This document shows positions 17,632 to 25,826 of a stretch of 64,000 bases of DNA, one piece after another (positions within the stretch are counted from its first letter, which is position 1; each line of letters starts with the position of its first letter). Made by a program: the position numbers and the translations under genes. Origin of the DNA: Candidatus Gastranaerophilales bacterium. Its GTDB lineage: Bacteria > Cyanobacteriota > Vampirovibrionia > Gastranaerophilales > Gastranaerophilaceae. The notes under the pieces are model-generated. The model saw only the letters and a program-made list of their open reading frames with translations, was not told where the DNA came from and ran no database searches. The stretch covers positions 186,001-250,000 of the forward strand of contig CALVEM010000001.1 of the NCBI GenBank assembly GCA_944326605.1, given 5' to 3'.

Positions 17632-20061
17632 ATGATTAAAAAGTTGACTTCTCCAAAAGCATTGATGGCTCTTTTTGCTACTATGCTAATGGGTGTTTCG
17701 CCTGTTCTTGCAAGCGAAGCTGATTTAGTTGTTCCGAGTATCAAAAATGCAAGTCCCGAAAGCTTTAATTTACTGCTTATCGGTATTGCAATTTCTGTTG
17801 TAGGTTTGATATTCGGATTTATTGAATTTTTACGAATTAAGAAACTAGATGTCCACAAAGCAATGGCTGATGTAGGAAATACTATTTTCGAAACTTGTAA
17901 AACTTACTTAATTCAGCAGGGTAAATTCCTTCTGGTGCTTGAAGTATTAATCGGTCTGTGTATCGCATTTTACTTCGGCTATCTGCAAAAAATGCCTTTG
18001 ACCAATGTGTTGATAATTCTGGCATGGTCTGTTATCGGTATTTTAGGTTCTTACGGCGTTGCATGGTTCGGTATCAGAATGAACACTTTAGCAAACTCAA
18101 GAACTGCATTCGCATCATTGAAAGGCAACCCGTTAAATGTTATGAACATTCCTTTGAAAGCAGGTATGTCAATCGGTGTATGCCTTGTTTCCGTTGAACT
18201 TATTATGATGTTGATCATCTTACTTTTTGTTCCCGGTGAAATCGCAGGTGCATGCTTTATCGGTTTTGCAATCGGTGAATCTTTAGGTGCTTCTGCTCTT
18301 CGTGTAGCAGGCGGTATCTTTACAAAAATTGCCGATATCGGCTCTGACCTGATGAAAATTCAGTTCGGCATCAAAGAAGATGACCCGAGAAACCCCGGTG
18401 TTATCGCAGACTGTACAGGTGACAACGCCGGTGACTCAATCGGACCTACGGCTGATGGTTTTGAAACTTACGGTGTAACAGGTGTTGCCCTTGTTTCATT
18501 TATCTTGCTTGCTGTTGCAGGCGAAGCTAATCAGGTTCAATTGTTGACCTGGATTTTCGTAATGAGATTTTTAATGATTGTTACTTCAGTTGTTTCTTAC
18601 TGGATTAACAGTATTGCTGATAAATTCTACGCAGCAAAAACCGAAAAATTCGATTTTGAAAAACCGTTGACTAACCTTGTTTGGTTAACATCTATTTTGT
18701 CAATCGCTATGACATTCGGGGTAAGCCACTGGTTATTGGCAGATTTAGGCGGAAATTTATGGCTTGTACTTTCTGCAATAATTTCTTGCGGAACTTTAGG
18801 TGCAGCCTTAATTCCTGAATTTACAAAAATATTTACTTCTCCGAAGGCAAAACATACTGAAGAAGTTGTAACCGCATCAAGAGAAGGCGGTGCATCTTTG
18901 ACAATCCTTTCAGGTATTGTTTCAGGTAACTTCTCAGGTTTCTGGATCGGTATGGTAATCGTACTGTTAATGGGACTTGCTTATGTTGCATCAACTCATA
19001 TCCCTGAAACATTGATGATTTATCCGTCAGTATTTGCATTTGGTCTGGTAGCATTCGGTTTCTTAGGTATGGGACCTGTTACAATCGCTGTTGACTCTTA
19101 CGGTCCTGTTACTGATAACGCTCAATCAGTTTATGAATTATCTTTAATTGAAGATATTCCGAACGTTGGGGAAGAAATCGAAAAAGAATATTCATTCAAA
19201 CCTGATTTTGACAACGCTAAGAAATACTTAGAAGAAAATGACGGTGCGGGAAATACATTCAAAGCAACTTCAAAACCTGTACTTATCGGTACAGCTGTTG
19301 TTGGTGCTACAACAATGATTTTCTCATTAATTCTTGTTATCAAATCAACTTTAGGTATTGAGCCTGAAATGATTTTGAATATGTTAAATCCTTATACATT
19401 GCTTGGTTTACTATCAGGCGGTGCGGTAATTTACTGGTTCTCAGGTGCATCTATGCAGGCTGTAACAACAGGTGCATACTCTGCAACCGAATACATTAAG
19501 GAGAACATTAAGCTTGGTGATGCTGATTCTAAATCAGCTAACGTAGCAAACTCAAAAGAAGTTGTAAAAATTTGTACACAATACGCTCAAAAAGGTATGG
19601 TAAATATCTTTATTGCATTGTTTGCATTTGCACTTGCTTTTGCATGTTTGTCAGCTCCAAGCGGATTAACATCAGCACCTGTAGCATTCTTTGTAAGCTA
19701 CTTGATTGCAATTGCCGTATTCGGCTTGTTCCAGGCTGTATTTATGGCAAATGCAGGCGGATGCTGGGATAACGCTAAGAAAATTGTTGAAGTTGACTTA
19801 GCAGAAAAAGGAACCCCGCTTCATGAAGCAACTGTAGTCGGTGATACAGTCGGCGATCCGTTCAAAGACACATCATCTGTTGCAATGAACCCGATAATTA
19901 AATTCACAACATTATTCGGACTTCTTGCTATGGAAATTGCAATTTCTGAAAGCTTCAGAAATGTTGCTCCGATTGCAGGCTGGATATTCTTAGTAATCGC
20001 GTTAGTGTTCGTTGTTCGTTCATTCTATGCAATGAGAATTCCGACAAAATCTGCTAAATAA
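17632..20061 (+). CDS. hppA: Membrane-bound ion-pumping pyrophosphatase
   Basis: An 809-residue, many-times-membrane-spanning protein. It carries the pyrophosphatase hallmarks FGIKEDDPRNPGVIADCTGDNAGDS (substrate-site aspartates), YGPVTDNAQSVYE, NAGGCWDNAKKIVE and VVGDTVGDPFKDTSS. It couples hydrolysis of PPi to outward H+ and/or Na+ transport across the inner membrane. The GDNAGDSIGPTADGFETY form, with Ser-Ile-Gly-Pro after GD in place of the plant-type CAGM, marks a divergent bacterial clade. I cannot decide ion specificity from sequence alone. ATG 17632 follows AAGGAGAGATT. Ends in a strong terminator. Confidence 0.94.
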   Translation: MIKKLTSPKALMALFATMLMGVSPVLASEADLVVPSIKNASPESFNLLLIGIAISVVGLIFGFIEFLRIKKLDVHKAMADVGNTIFETCKTYLIQQGKFLLVLEVLIGLCIAFYFGYLQKMPLTNVLIILAWSVIGILGSYGVAWFGIRMNTLANSRTAFASLKGNPLNVMNIPLKAGMSIGVCLVSVELIMMLIILLFVPGEIAGACFIGFAIGESLGASALRVAGGIFTKIADIGSDLMKIQFGIKEDDPRNPGVIADCTGDNAGDSIGPTADGFETYGVTGVALVSFILLAVAGEANQVQLLTWIFVMRFLMIVTSVVSYWINSIADKFYAAKTEKFDFEKPLTNLVWLTSILSIAMTFGVSHWLLADLGGNLWLVLSAIISCGTLGAALIPEFTKIFTSPKAKHTEEVVTASREGGASLTILSGIVSGNFSGFWIGMVIVLLMGLAYVASTHIPETLMIYPSVFAFGLVAFGFLGMGPVTIAVDSYGPVTDNAQSVYELSLIEDIPNVGEEIEKEYSFKPDFDNAKKYLEENDGAGNTFKATSKPVLIGTAVVGATTMIFSLILVIKSTLGIEPEMILNMLNPYTLLGLLSGGAVIYWFSGASMQAVTTGAYSATEYIKENIKLGDADSKSANVANSKEVVKICTQYAQKGMVNIFIALFAFALAFACLSAPSGLTSAPVAFFVSYLIAIAVFGLFQAVFMANAGGCWDNAKKIVEVDLAEKGTPLHEATVVGDTVGDPFKDTSSVAMNPIIKFTTLFGLLAMEIAISESFRNVAPIAGWIFLVIALVFVVRSFYAMRIPTKSAK

Positions 20062-20077
20062 TGAGATTAACTAATAT

Positions 20078-20111
20078 AAAACAGCCACGCTTGAAAAAGC
20101 GTGGCTGTTTT
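20078..20111 (+). terminator. hppA terminator overlapping the next promoter
   Basis: AAAACAGCCACGCTT and AAGCGTGGCTGTTTT form a 15-bp perfect hairpin with a GAAA loop, 16 bases after the hppA stop. Its loop also contains a TTGAAA -35-like box used by the promoter at 20091-20119. Confidence 0.92.
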
Positions 20112-20119
20112 GTTATAAT
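20091..20119 (+). promoter_or_regulatory. Promoter of pilin 1, nested in the hppA terminator
   Basis: TTGAAA at 20091-20096, a 17-base spacer, then TATAAT at 20114-20119. The -35 box is formed by the terminator loop and the spacer by its descending arm. The ATG at 20154 follows AGGAGTGG. Confidence 0.6.
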
Positions 20120-20153
20120 ATATTTGTAATTAAAACTGATAGGAGTGGAACTA

Positions 20154-21326
20154 ATGAAAAGATTTATTGATGAGTTATTACGGAGCTTCGGGGGGGGGGC
20201 ACTTTAGGCTCCGCCGGAGGCAAAGACGCAGCTAGAAGCAAAGACGCTAAGAGGCATAGATGCAAAGCTAATATCAATAATAAATTATGTTGCAATTTTA
20301 CCAGAATAACTATAAATGAAAAACTTCTACAAAGCGAGCGCTCTCCATTCAGTGAGGGTGCTACGCACGTAGTCCTGCCGAATAATTCATGTCAATTCTT
20401 ACCAAATTATTGTGAGGGTGAAAATCACCCCTCATCCGGCACGATGTGCCACCTTCTCCAGCACAGGGGAGAAGGAATAAAGAAGATCCTGAAACGAGTT
20501 CAGGATAACATTAATATTTCCTTGAAACGAACTTATTCACATATTAACCTATTCACTTATTCACCTTATAAAAAAGCTGCCTTTACTCTCGCAGAGGTTC
20601 TCGTCACCCTCGGCATAATCGGTGTTGTTGCAGCGTTAACTATACCTGCGCTAATAGCAGATTATAAAAAAATTGTATATGTAAATCAGTTAAAAAAAAT
20701 CTGTAAATGTAATTGAAAACGGCTTTCGACTGATGATGGCTGATGATGGTGCAGATAAGCTTACAGACACATGTTTATGGGGTACTTTCTCGGATTCTAT
20801 TGGCGCTGGTGCTATACATACCGAGTTTATCGGTTATATGAAAAAATATTTTAAAGTTATAGATTATAATACTATTGATTTAAAAGATTATAAATTCTTA
20901 AATGGAAATAGTCCCGGTGTTAATCCAAGAACAAATTTTATATTGGCAGATGGTGTATATTTTATGTTTGGTACAGTAAATAAAATTCCGACATCCCTGT
21001 CCGAAGAGGAATGTAAAAAAGTGAAAGAGTTGGGCGGAAATTTTTGTGAATATGCTATAAGGTTGATTTATATTGATGTAAATGGATCAAAACTTCCTAA
21101 TCAATTCGGACGTGATTTGTTTCAATTTGAGCTTTCTAATGATGGCAGGTTAATTCCTGAAGGTGGAAAGGATGCTGCATTATTTAAAAGTCAGGTTGCG
21201 TTGCAAAATAACACGAAATACTGGAATAGCTCGTCGTCCGAAAGTAATTACAGATGTAATAAAAACTCTGCAGGGTATGCATGTGCAGCTAGAATAATGG
21301 AAAACGGGTGGAAAATGGATTATTAA
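20154..21326 (+). pseudogene. Pilin 1: G-tract gene with a second frameshift
   Basis: The ATG at 20154 (AGGAGTGG upstream) encodes MKRFIDELLRSF, then enters G10 at 20190-20199 and hits TAG at 20205. With 8 or 11 Gs the frame would stay open for about 120 codons to KAAFTLAEVLVTLGIIGVVAALTIPAL. A second break follows. At A8 (20692-20699) the frame shifts and stops at 20714-20716. Removing one A restores LKKSVNVIENGFRLMMADDG and the mature domain 20733-21326, with IDVNGSKLPNQFGRDLF and the tail NGWKMDY. At least two homopolymer changes would be needed for a full product, so this copy is probably silent or decaying. Confidence 0.7.
20181..20213 (+). repeat. G10 tract flanked by CGGAGC/GCTCCG arms (pilin 1)
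   Basis: G10 occupies 20190-20199. CGGAGC at 20181-20186 and GCTCCG at 20208-20213 are perfect inverted repeats, so the G run lies in a potential hairpin loop. Observed frame is off; 8 or 11 Gs would align with the pilin frame. Confidence 0.85.
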
Positions 21327-21415
21327 ATTTTTATGTTTTATAAAAATTATTGTTTAAACAATGAATTTTTGTGCTAATATAATTTTATACAATACACATA
21401 AAAGGAAGTATAAAA

Positions 21416-22420
21416 ATGAGTTTAACAGTATATTTAGGGATAGATGTAGGATCAGTTACAACAAAGCTCGCGCTTGTTGACGAAAAAGGCAAATATGTTG
21501 ACAGTTACATGCTCAGAACTGCGGGCAAACCTGTTGTGGCTGTGCAAAAAGGTTTAAATGAACTTTATTCTAAAAAACTGACTGATTACGATGTAATGGG
21601 TGTAGGCACTACAGGTTCGGGAAGAAACTTGGCAGGAGCTTTAGTTGGTGCTGATGTTATAAAAAATGAAATCACCGCGCATGCGGTTGCCGCAAGCATT
21701 AATGTGCCGGGTGTCCAGACAATTCTTGAAATCGGCGGTCAGGACAGTAAAATTATTATTCTTCGTGATGGGATTGTTACGGATTTTGCAATGAACACTG
21801 TTTGTGCAGCAGGTACCGGGAGTTTTCTTGATCAGCAGGCTAACAGGTTGAACGTTCCTATTCAGGATTTCGGCGCTACTGCTCTAAAATCTACTAATCC
21901 GGCAAGAATTGCGGGTCGTTGCGGTGTGTTTGCAGAAAGCGACTTAATCCATAAACAGCAGCTTGGCTATCCTGTTGAAGATTTATTATACGGGCTTTGT
22001 CAGGCGTTAGTCAGAAACTATCTTTCAAATCTTGCTTTAGGTAAAGAACTTCTTCCGGTATTTTCTTTTCAGGGCGGTGTCGCAACAAACTCTGGTATGG
22101 TAAAAGCGTTTGAGGAAGCTCTGGGGCATAAAGTAGTTGTGCCGGATAATCATCAGACAATGGGCGCTATCGGTGCAGCACTGCTTGCAATGGAAAATCA
22201 TCAATATACAGAGGCTCCGACAAAATTTAAAGGCTGGCAGGTTGGCGAAATGCACTTCCATTCAATTACTTGCGACTGTACCGGCTGTTCAAACAACTGT
22301 GAAGTCATCACAATTGTTGAAGGCGGCGATGAAGTTCAGCATGTGGAAAAGATAAAGGACATTAAAGGTAATATTATTGCACGCTGGGGCGGCACATGCG
22401 GCAGATGGGATATTTCTTAA
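21416..22420 (+). CDS. BadF/BcrA-type ATPase, acyl-CoA dehydratase activase-like
   Basis: A 334-residue ASKHA-fold ATPase with LGIDVGSVTTKLALVD (phosphate 1), IGGQDSKIIIL, NTVCAAGTGSFLDQQANRL (4Fe-4S-ligating Cys and helix) and RCGVFAESDLI. Such activases use ATP to inject electrons into 2-hydroxyacyl-CoA dehydratases or related double-cubane enzymes. The C-terminal extension CDCTGCSNNCE carries four further cysteines, as in the YjiL-type branch. No dehydratase subunit is adjacent, so the partner is unknown. ATG 21416 follows AAAGGAAG. It is followed 25 bases later by the YkgJ-type gene. Confidence 0.85.
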   Translation: MSLTVYLGIDVGSVTTKLALVDEKGKYVDSYMLRTAGKPVVAVQKGLNELYSKKLTDYDVMGVGTTGSGRNLAGALVGADVIKNEITAHAVAASINVPGVQTILEIGGQDSKIIILRDGIVTDFAMNTVCAAGTGSFLDQQANRLNVPIQDFGATALKSTNPARIAGRCGVFAESDLIHKQQLGYPVEDLLYGLCQALVRNYLSNLALGKELLPVFSFQGGVATNSGMVKAFEEALGHKVVVPDNHQTMGAIGAALLAMENHQYTEAPTKFKGWQVGEMHFHSITCDCTGCSNNCEVITIVEGGDEVQHVEKIKDIKGNIIARWGGTCGRWDIS

Positions 22421-22445
22421 TTTATATTTGTGATAAACTGTAAGT

Positions 22446-23159
22446 ATGCAGGATTTATCTAAATCAATTTCAAATATGCGTAAAAAATATCGTGAGATAT
22501 TTCTGACAACTGTTGCTGCTATAAAACAGCGGGTTGATGAAATTAAACCGGAAAATATTGAAGGTGATATTTTTGATACCTTTGATAAAGGCAGTGATGG
22601 CGAAAAATGGCAGATCGCTGTTTTAGACATGTTTGAAAATGATATTTCACATGAAATAGTCAGAAAATGGAAAGAAATTTTAGCATATAGAGAAAATTTT
22701 TCCTGTAAAGGATGTGCAGTATGTTGTAATCTGGCATGTTCCGAGTTTTCTCCCGAACAGTTAAAAGAAAAAGCCAAAAACGGCGACAAATTCGCCTCTC
22801 AGTTTACAGGTATTTTTATTCCGTATAAATCTAAAGAGGAAGCAAAGGAAATTTATCCGGAATATATAAAACTTGTGGAAGATACTCTGGATGATGAAAA
22901 TGTTTATTTTTATCACTGCCCGAAGCTTACGGATTGTAAGCGCTGTTCGGATTATGAAAACCGTCCTGAAATATGCAGGGTTTTTCCTGATAACCCTTTG
23001 AGTATCCTGCCCGAGTCCTGCGGGTTTTATGAATGGCGCCTGCAGGTGGAACCTGTCGCTTTGATGCTTCATTCAATGGTTGAAATTATTGATTATTACA
23101 AACAGAAAATTCCTGTTTCGGAAGCCCGGAAGTCAAGAGGGCAGGAAGGCAGGCCATAA
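22446..23159 (+). CDS. YkgJ-type cysteine-cluster protein with repeat-derived tail
   Basis: The 237-residue protein has the YkgJ/zinc-or-iron-chelating cysteine pattern: CKGCAVCCNLACSEF (about residues 91-105), then CPKLTDCKRCSDYENRPEICRVFPDNP and LPESCGFYEW. Family members are thought to bind a metal or Fe-S cluster, and the function is unproven. A second paralogue lies at 29472-30053. The last dozen residues (ARKSRGQEGRP) are encoded by a dispersed repeat also found at about 60853-60886, so the natural C-terminus was probably extended by insertion of that repeat. The stop falls 4 bases before the rlmN start. Confidence 0.82.
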   Translation: MQDLSKSISNMRKKYREIFLTTVAAIKQRVDEIKPENIEGDIFDTFDKGSDGEKWQIAVLDMFENDISHEIVRKWKEILAYRENFSCKGCAVCCNLACSEFSPEQLKEKAKNGDKFASQFTGIFIPYKSKEEAKEIYPEYIKLVEDTLDDENVYFYHCPKLTDCKRCSDYENRPEICRVFPDNPLSILPESCGFYEWRLQVEPVALMLHSMVEIIDYYKQKIPVSEARKSRGQEGRP

Positions 23160-23163
23160 TACT

Positions 23164-24183
23164 ATGATAGTGCTCTCCGGTTTAGATTTACGGGAAATAG
23201 AAAAAATAACAGATGAATTGAAAGCGTCAAAATTCAGGGCGCGTCAAATTCACAATTGGATTTATTTAAAATCTGTAAAAAGTATTGATGAAATGACCGA
23301 TTTGTCCGTTAAATTTCGTGAACAACTGAAACAAATTGCACAGGTTACCGATACAAAAATTAAAGTTAAACAGGAAAGCTCTGACGGAACATTGAAATAT
23401 CTTCTTGAATATCCTGACGGCGAATGTGTTGAAACAGTTTTGATGCGTTTTGATAATCGGGCGAATTTAACAGCCTGTGTAAGTTCACAGGTTGGCTGTG
23501 CGGTTAACTGTTCTTTCTGTGCAACAGGCAAACGCGGATTTATAAGAAATCTTACATACAAAGAGATTATCGAGCAGGTGCTGACAATTCAACGGGATAC
23601 CGGACTTAAAGTTACAAATGTTGTTTTTATGGGGCAGGGCGAACCGCTTTTAAACCTTGATAATGTTTTGAAAGCTATGGAAATATTTAACGAAAATTTC
23701 CAAATAGGTGCAAGGCGTTTGACAGTGTCAACATCTGGTATTGTCCCCGGAATAAACAGGCTGGCTGAACTTGATATGCAGTCAACGCTTGCAATATCTT
23801 TGCATGCTCCAAATCATGCTATCAGGCGTAAATTGATGAAAATTGAAGATAAATATCCGATGCCGGAATTGAAAAAAGCACTAAAAAGTTATATTGAAAA
23901 AACAGGCAGAAGAATAACTATTGAATATCTTCTTATAAAAGACTTAAATGATACTCTTGAAAGCGTTAAAGAACTTGTGATTTATTTACATGATTTAAAA
24001 TGTAATGTAAATCTGATTCCGTATAACCCAACTGAAAAGAATGATTATCAAAAACCTTCAAACAATTCAATAATGCGTTTCAAATCTTTGTTGGAACAGT
24101 CAGGCAAAAAAGTTACTGTAAGATTGGAGCGCGGAGCAGACATTGATGCTGCCTGCGGACAGTTGAGCGGCAGGATTAATTAA
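23164..24183 (+). CDS. rlmN: 23S rRNA (adenine-2503-C2)-methyltransferase
   Basis: A 339-residue radical SAM enzyme with CAVNCSFCATGKRGF (the three cluster cysteines), MGQGEPLLNLDNV and TVSTSGIVPGI. The C-terminal DAACGQL holds the methyl-carrying cysteine. It methylates A2503 of 23S rRNA and A37 of some tRNAs. The frame is open farther upstream, but MIVLSGLDL at ATG 23164 is the family-like start, just after the YkgJ stop codon. The 3' end overlaps a convergent pilin gene by 4 bases. Confidence 0.94.
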   Translation: MIVLSGLDLREIEKITDELKASKFRARQIHNWIYLKSVKSIDEMTDLSVKFREQLKQIAQVTDTKIKVKQESSDGTLKYLLEYPDGECVETVLMRFDNRANLTACVSSQVGCAVNCSFCATGKRGFIRNLTYKEIIEQVLTIQRDTGLKVTNVVFMGQGEPLLNLDNVLKAMEIFNENFQIGARRLTVSTSGIVPGINRLAELDMQSTLAISLHAPNHAIRRKLMKIEDKYPMPELKKALKSYIEKTGRRITIEYLLIKDLNDTLESVKELVIYLHDLKCNVNLIPYNPTEKNDYQKPSNNSIMRFKSLLEQSGKKVTVRLERGADIDAACGQLSGRIN

Positions 24184-24959
24184 ATTTTTTGCGGATAATC
24201 TTTGCTTATCTTCCAGCCGTCATACTGTATAAGCATTGTACAGGCATGTCTTGCGTGAGGATCGGAATTCGCACAGCCTCTTATTAATGCATCTCTTGAA
24301 CCGGGTTGTGATTCACAGTAGCCGGATGAAACAAATTTTCCGTTTTTGCATATTGCAAACAAAAATGAATCTATTCCATTAAATTTATTATTTTCTATGT
24401 CGTTTGCTTCAATACATTTTTCAAATTTAAGACAGAAAAATATCCAGGCATTTCTCGATTCTGCTTCTCCATCTGTCAAATATGCTCTAAAGCCGCTGCC
24501 GTCATTGAACGCAACATCATAGTAGATGTCATGAGCTTCCTTTTTATATATATTTTTAACGTATTTTGAAAGATACTTTTCCCACCATTCTCCAAATTTT
24601 TCCGAATTACTGTCGGGTGCCCAGTATATCAGTTCACCGTAGTCATTTTCGGCTAACTTTATAGCTTGATTCATAGTTGTATAAAATTTTGCAAGTGCTA
24701 CTTCTACAGTTCTTTTTCTGTGGTTTGCAACCAGTGTTGGTATTGTCATTGCTGCAACAACACCGATGATACCGAGAGTGATTAGGACTTCTGCCAGAGT
24801 GAAAGCGGCTCTGTTAAGACGATAGGACGTTAAGACGTTAGGACGATAAGTTCGTTTCAGTGAAGAGTGAAACGTTTCCCTACCTCGGGGGAGGGATTGA
24901 GGAAGTTGGTTATCAGGCATGTAAATATGACGTTCATTTTTGCGGTATGGTTGTTTCAT
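24180..24959 (-). CDS. Pilin-like protein with long leader, no G tract
   Basis: A 259-residue frame, with about 50 residues before AAFTLAEVLITLGIIGVVAAMTIPTLV. The leader contains SSLKRTYRPNVLTSYRL, also present in pilin 5 at 54910-54965, so it carries the same dispersed leader repeat but lacks the guanine tract. No good ribosome site precedes ATG 24959, so an upstream tract-bearing segment may have been lost, or start choice may be wrong. The mature part is diverged: the usual D-x-N-G-PN-G-D-F block is reduced to NNKFNGIDSFLFAIC. It keeps an aromatic end (YDGWKISKDYPQKI). Confidence 0.78.
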   Translation of the reverse strand: MKQPYRKNERHIYMPDNQLPQSLPRGRETFHSSLKRTYRPNVLTSYRLNRAAFTLAEVLITLGIIGVVAAMTIPTLVANHRKRTVEVALAKFYTTMNQAIKLAENDYGELIYWAPDSNSEKFGEWWEKYLSKYVKNIYKKEAHDIYYDVAFNDGSGFRAYLTDGEAESRNAWIFFCLKFEKCIEANDIENNKFNGIDSFLFAICKNGKFVSSGYCESQPGSRDALIRGCANSDPHARHACTMLIQYDGWKISKDYPQKI

Positions 24960-25076
24960 AAAACATTATTTGTAACGTGTTATTAATATAATACTAACTA
25001 ATTAAAATATAACTAAAATTTTTTCTTTTGTAAAGTACATGTTATAAACGTGTTAAAAATTTTTTTATGAGGTAAA

Positions 25077-25238
25077 ATGGAAAGAAAATTATTCAGAGCA
25101 GGCAACGGCTGGTCATTATTTTTGCCAAAGGTAATAATAGAACTTTTGAAGATTGATCCGGAAAAAGATACGGTTGAAATGCAAATAGAAAATGATATTT
25201 TAAAAGTAAAAAAAGTTTCTAAAAACGAGGAAAATTAA
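25077..25238 (+). CDS. Small AbrB/SpoVT-like DNA-binding protein
   Basis: A 53-codon frame starting at ATG 25077 after ATGAGGTAA and ending at TAA 25236-25238. The sequence RKLFRAGNGWSLFLPKVIIELLKIDPEKDTVEMQIEND matches the swapped-hairpin (AbrB/MazE) pattern of one strand, a turn with SLFLPK and a short helix. Such proteins are dimeric transcription factors or antitoxins. No toxin gene follows; dtd begins 2 bases later and may be co-expressed. It is basic at the N-terminus and acidic in the middle, typical of the fold. Confidence 0.7.
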   Translation: MERKLFRAGNGWSLFLPKVIIELLKIDPEKDTVEMQIENDILKVKKVSKNEEN

Positions 25239-25239
25239 A

Positions 25240-25677
25240 TTGAAAGCCTTAATACAAAGAGTAAAAAGAGCATCTGTTAGTATAAATGATGAACTTTATT
25301 CATCTATCGGAACTGGTATTCTTGTCTTTCTCGGTGTTGAGAATTCTGATGAAAAAGAAAATGCGGCAAAATTAGCACAAAAAATTTCCGGTCTCAGAAT
25401 TTTTGAAGATGGGAATGAAAAAATGAATTTATCTGTCAAAGATATTCAGGGTGAAGTTCTTGTTGTATCGCAATTTACATTGTGCGGTGACTGTAAAAAA
25501 GGCACCCGTCCTTCCTTTGATAAAGCTGCACCTCCCGAAAAGGCTGTCAAATTATATGAATATTTTGTGAAATGTATTAATGATCTTAATATTCCGGTAA
25601 AAACGGGAAAATTTCGTGCAATGATGCATGTAGAGCTTGTTAATGACGGGCCTGTAACATTTATGCTGGAAAAATAA
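25240..25677 (+). CDS. dtd: D-aminoacyl-tRNA deacylase
   Basis: The 145-residue protein matches DTD throughout: MKALIQRVKRASVSI at the start, GILVFLGVEN, GEVLVVSQFTLCGDCKKGTRPSFDKAAPPE (catalytic SQFTL motif) and MHVELVNDGPVTFMLE (the cross-subunit G-P motif appears as DGPVT). It removes D-amino acids (and glycine from tRNA-Ala) from charged tRNAs as part of chiral proofreading. TTG 25240 is the start, with CGAGGAAAAT upstream; no alternative ATG fits the conserved N-terminus. Confidence 0.93.
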   Translation: MKALIQRVKRASVSINDELYSSIGTGILVFLGVENSDEKENAAKLAQKISGLRIFEDGNEKMNLSVKDIQGEVLVVSQFTLCGDCKKGTRPSFDKAAPPEKAVKLYEYFVKCINDLNIPVKTGKFRAMMHVELVNDGPVTFMLEK

Positions 25678-25686
25678 CCATGGTAC

Positions 25687-25715
25687 TTGCAAATATTTTT
25701 CAGGCATGGTATAAT
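25687..25715 (+). promoter_or_regulatory. Promoter of the 25827 gene and rimM-trmD
   Basis: TTGCAA at 25687-25692, 17-base spacer, TATAAT at 25710-25715. It lies between dtd and the zinc-ribbon gene, about 110 bases before the start codon. Confidence 0.7.
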
Positions 25716-25826
25716 ATAAACATTGATATAGAGTTAGAAATCGATTTTTTTAATACTGAGGAGAAATTCTTATCTTTTATTAACCCGGAATTACGTTATT
25801 ATTTTTTTAATTAAGAGGCTTTCATT

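Noticed and set aside
25680-25814. Small open frame of 44 codons after dtd
   Set aside because: It overlaps an excellent TTGCAA-17-TATAAT promoter and has no ribosome site; more likely regulatory DNA.
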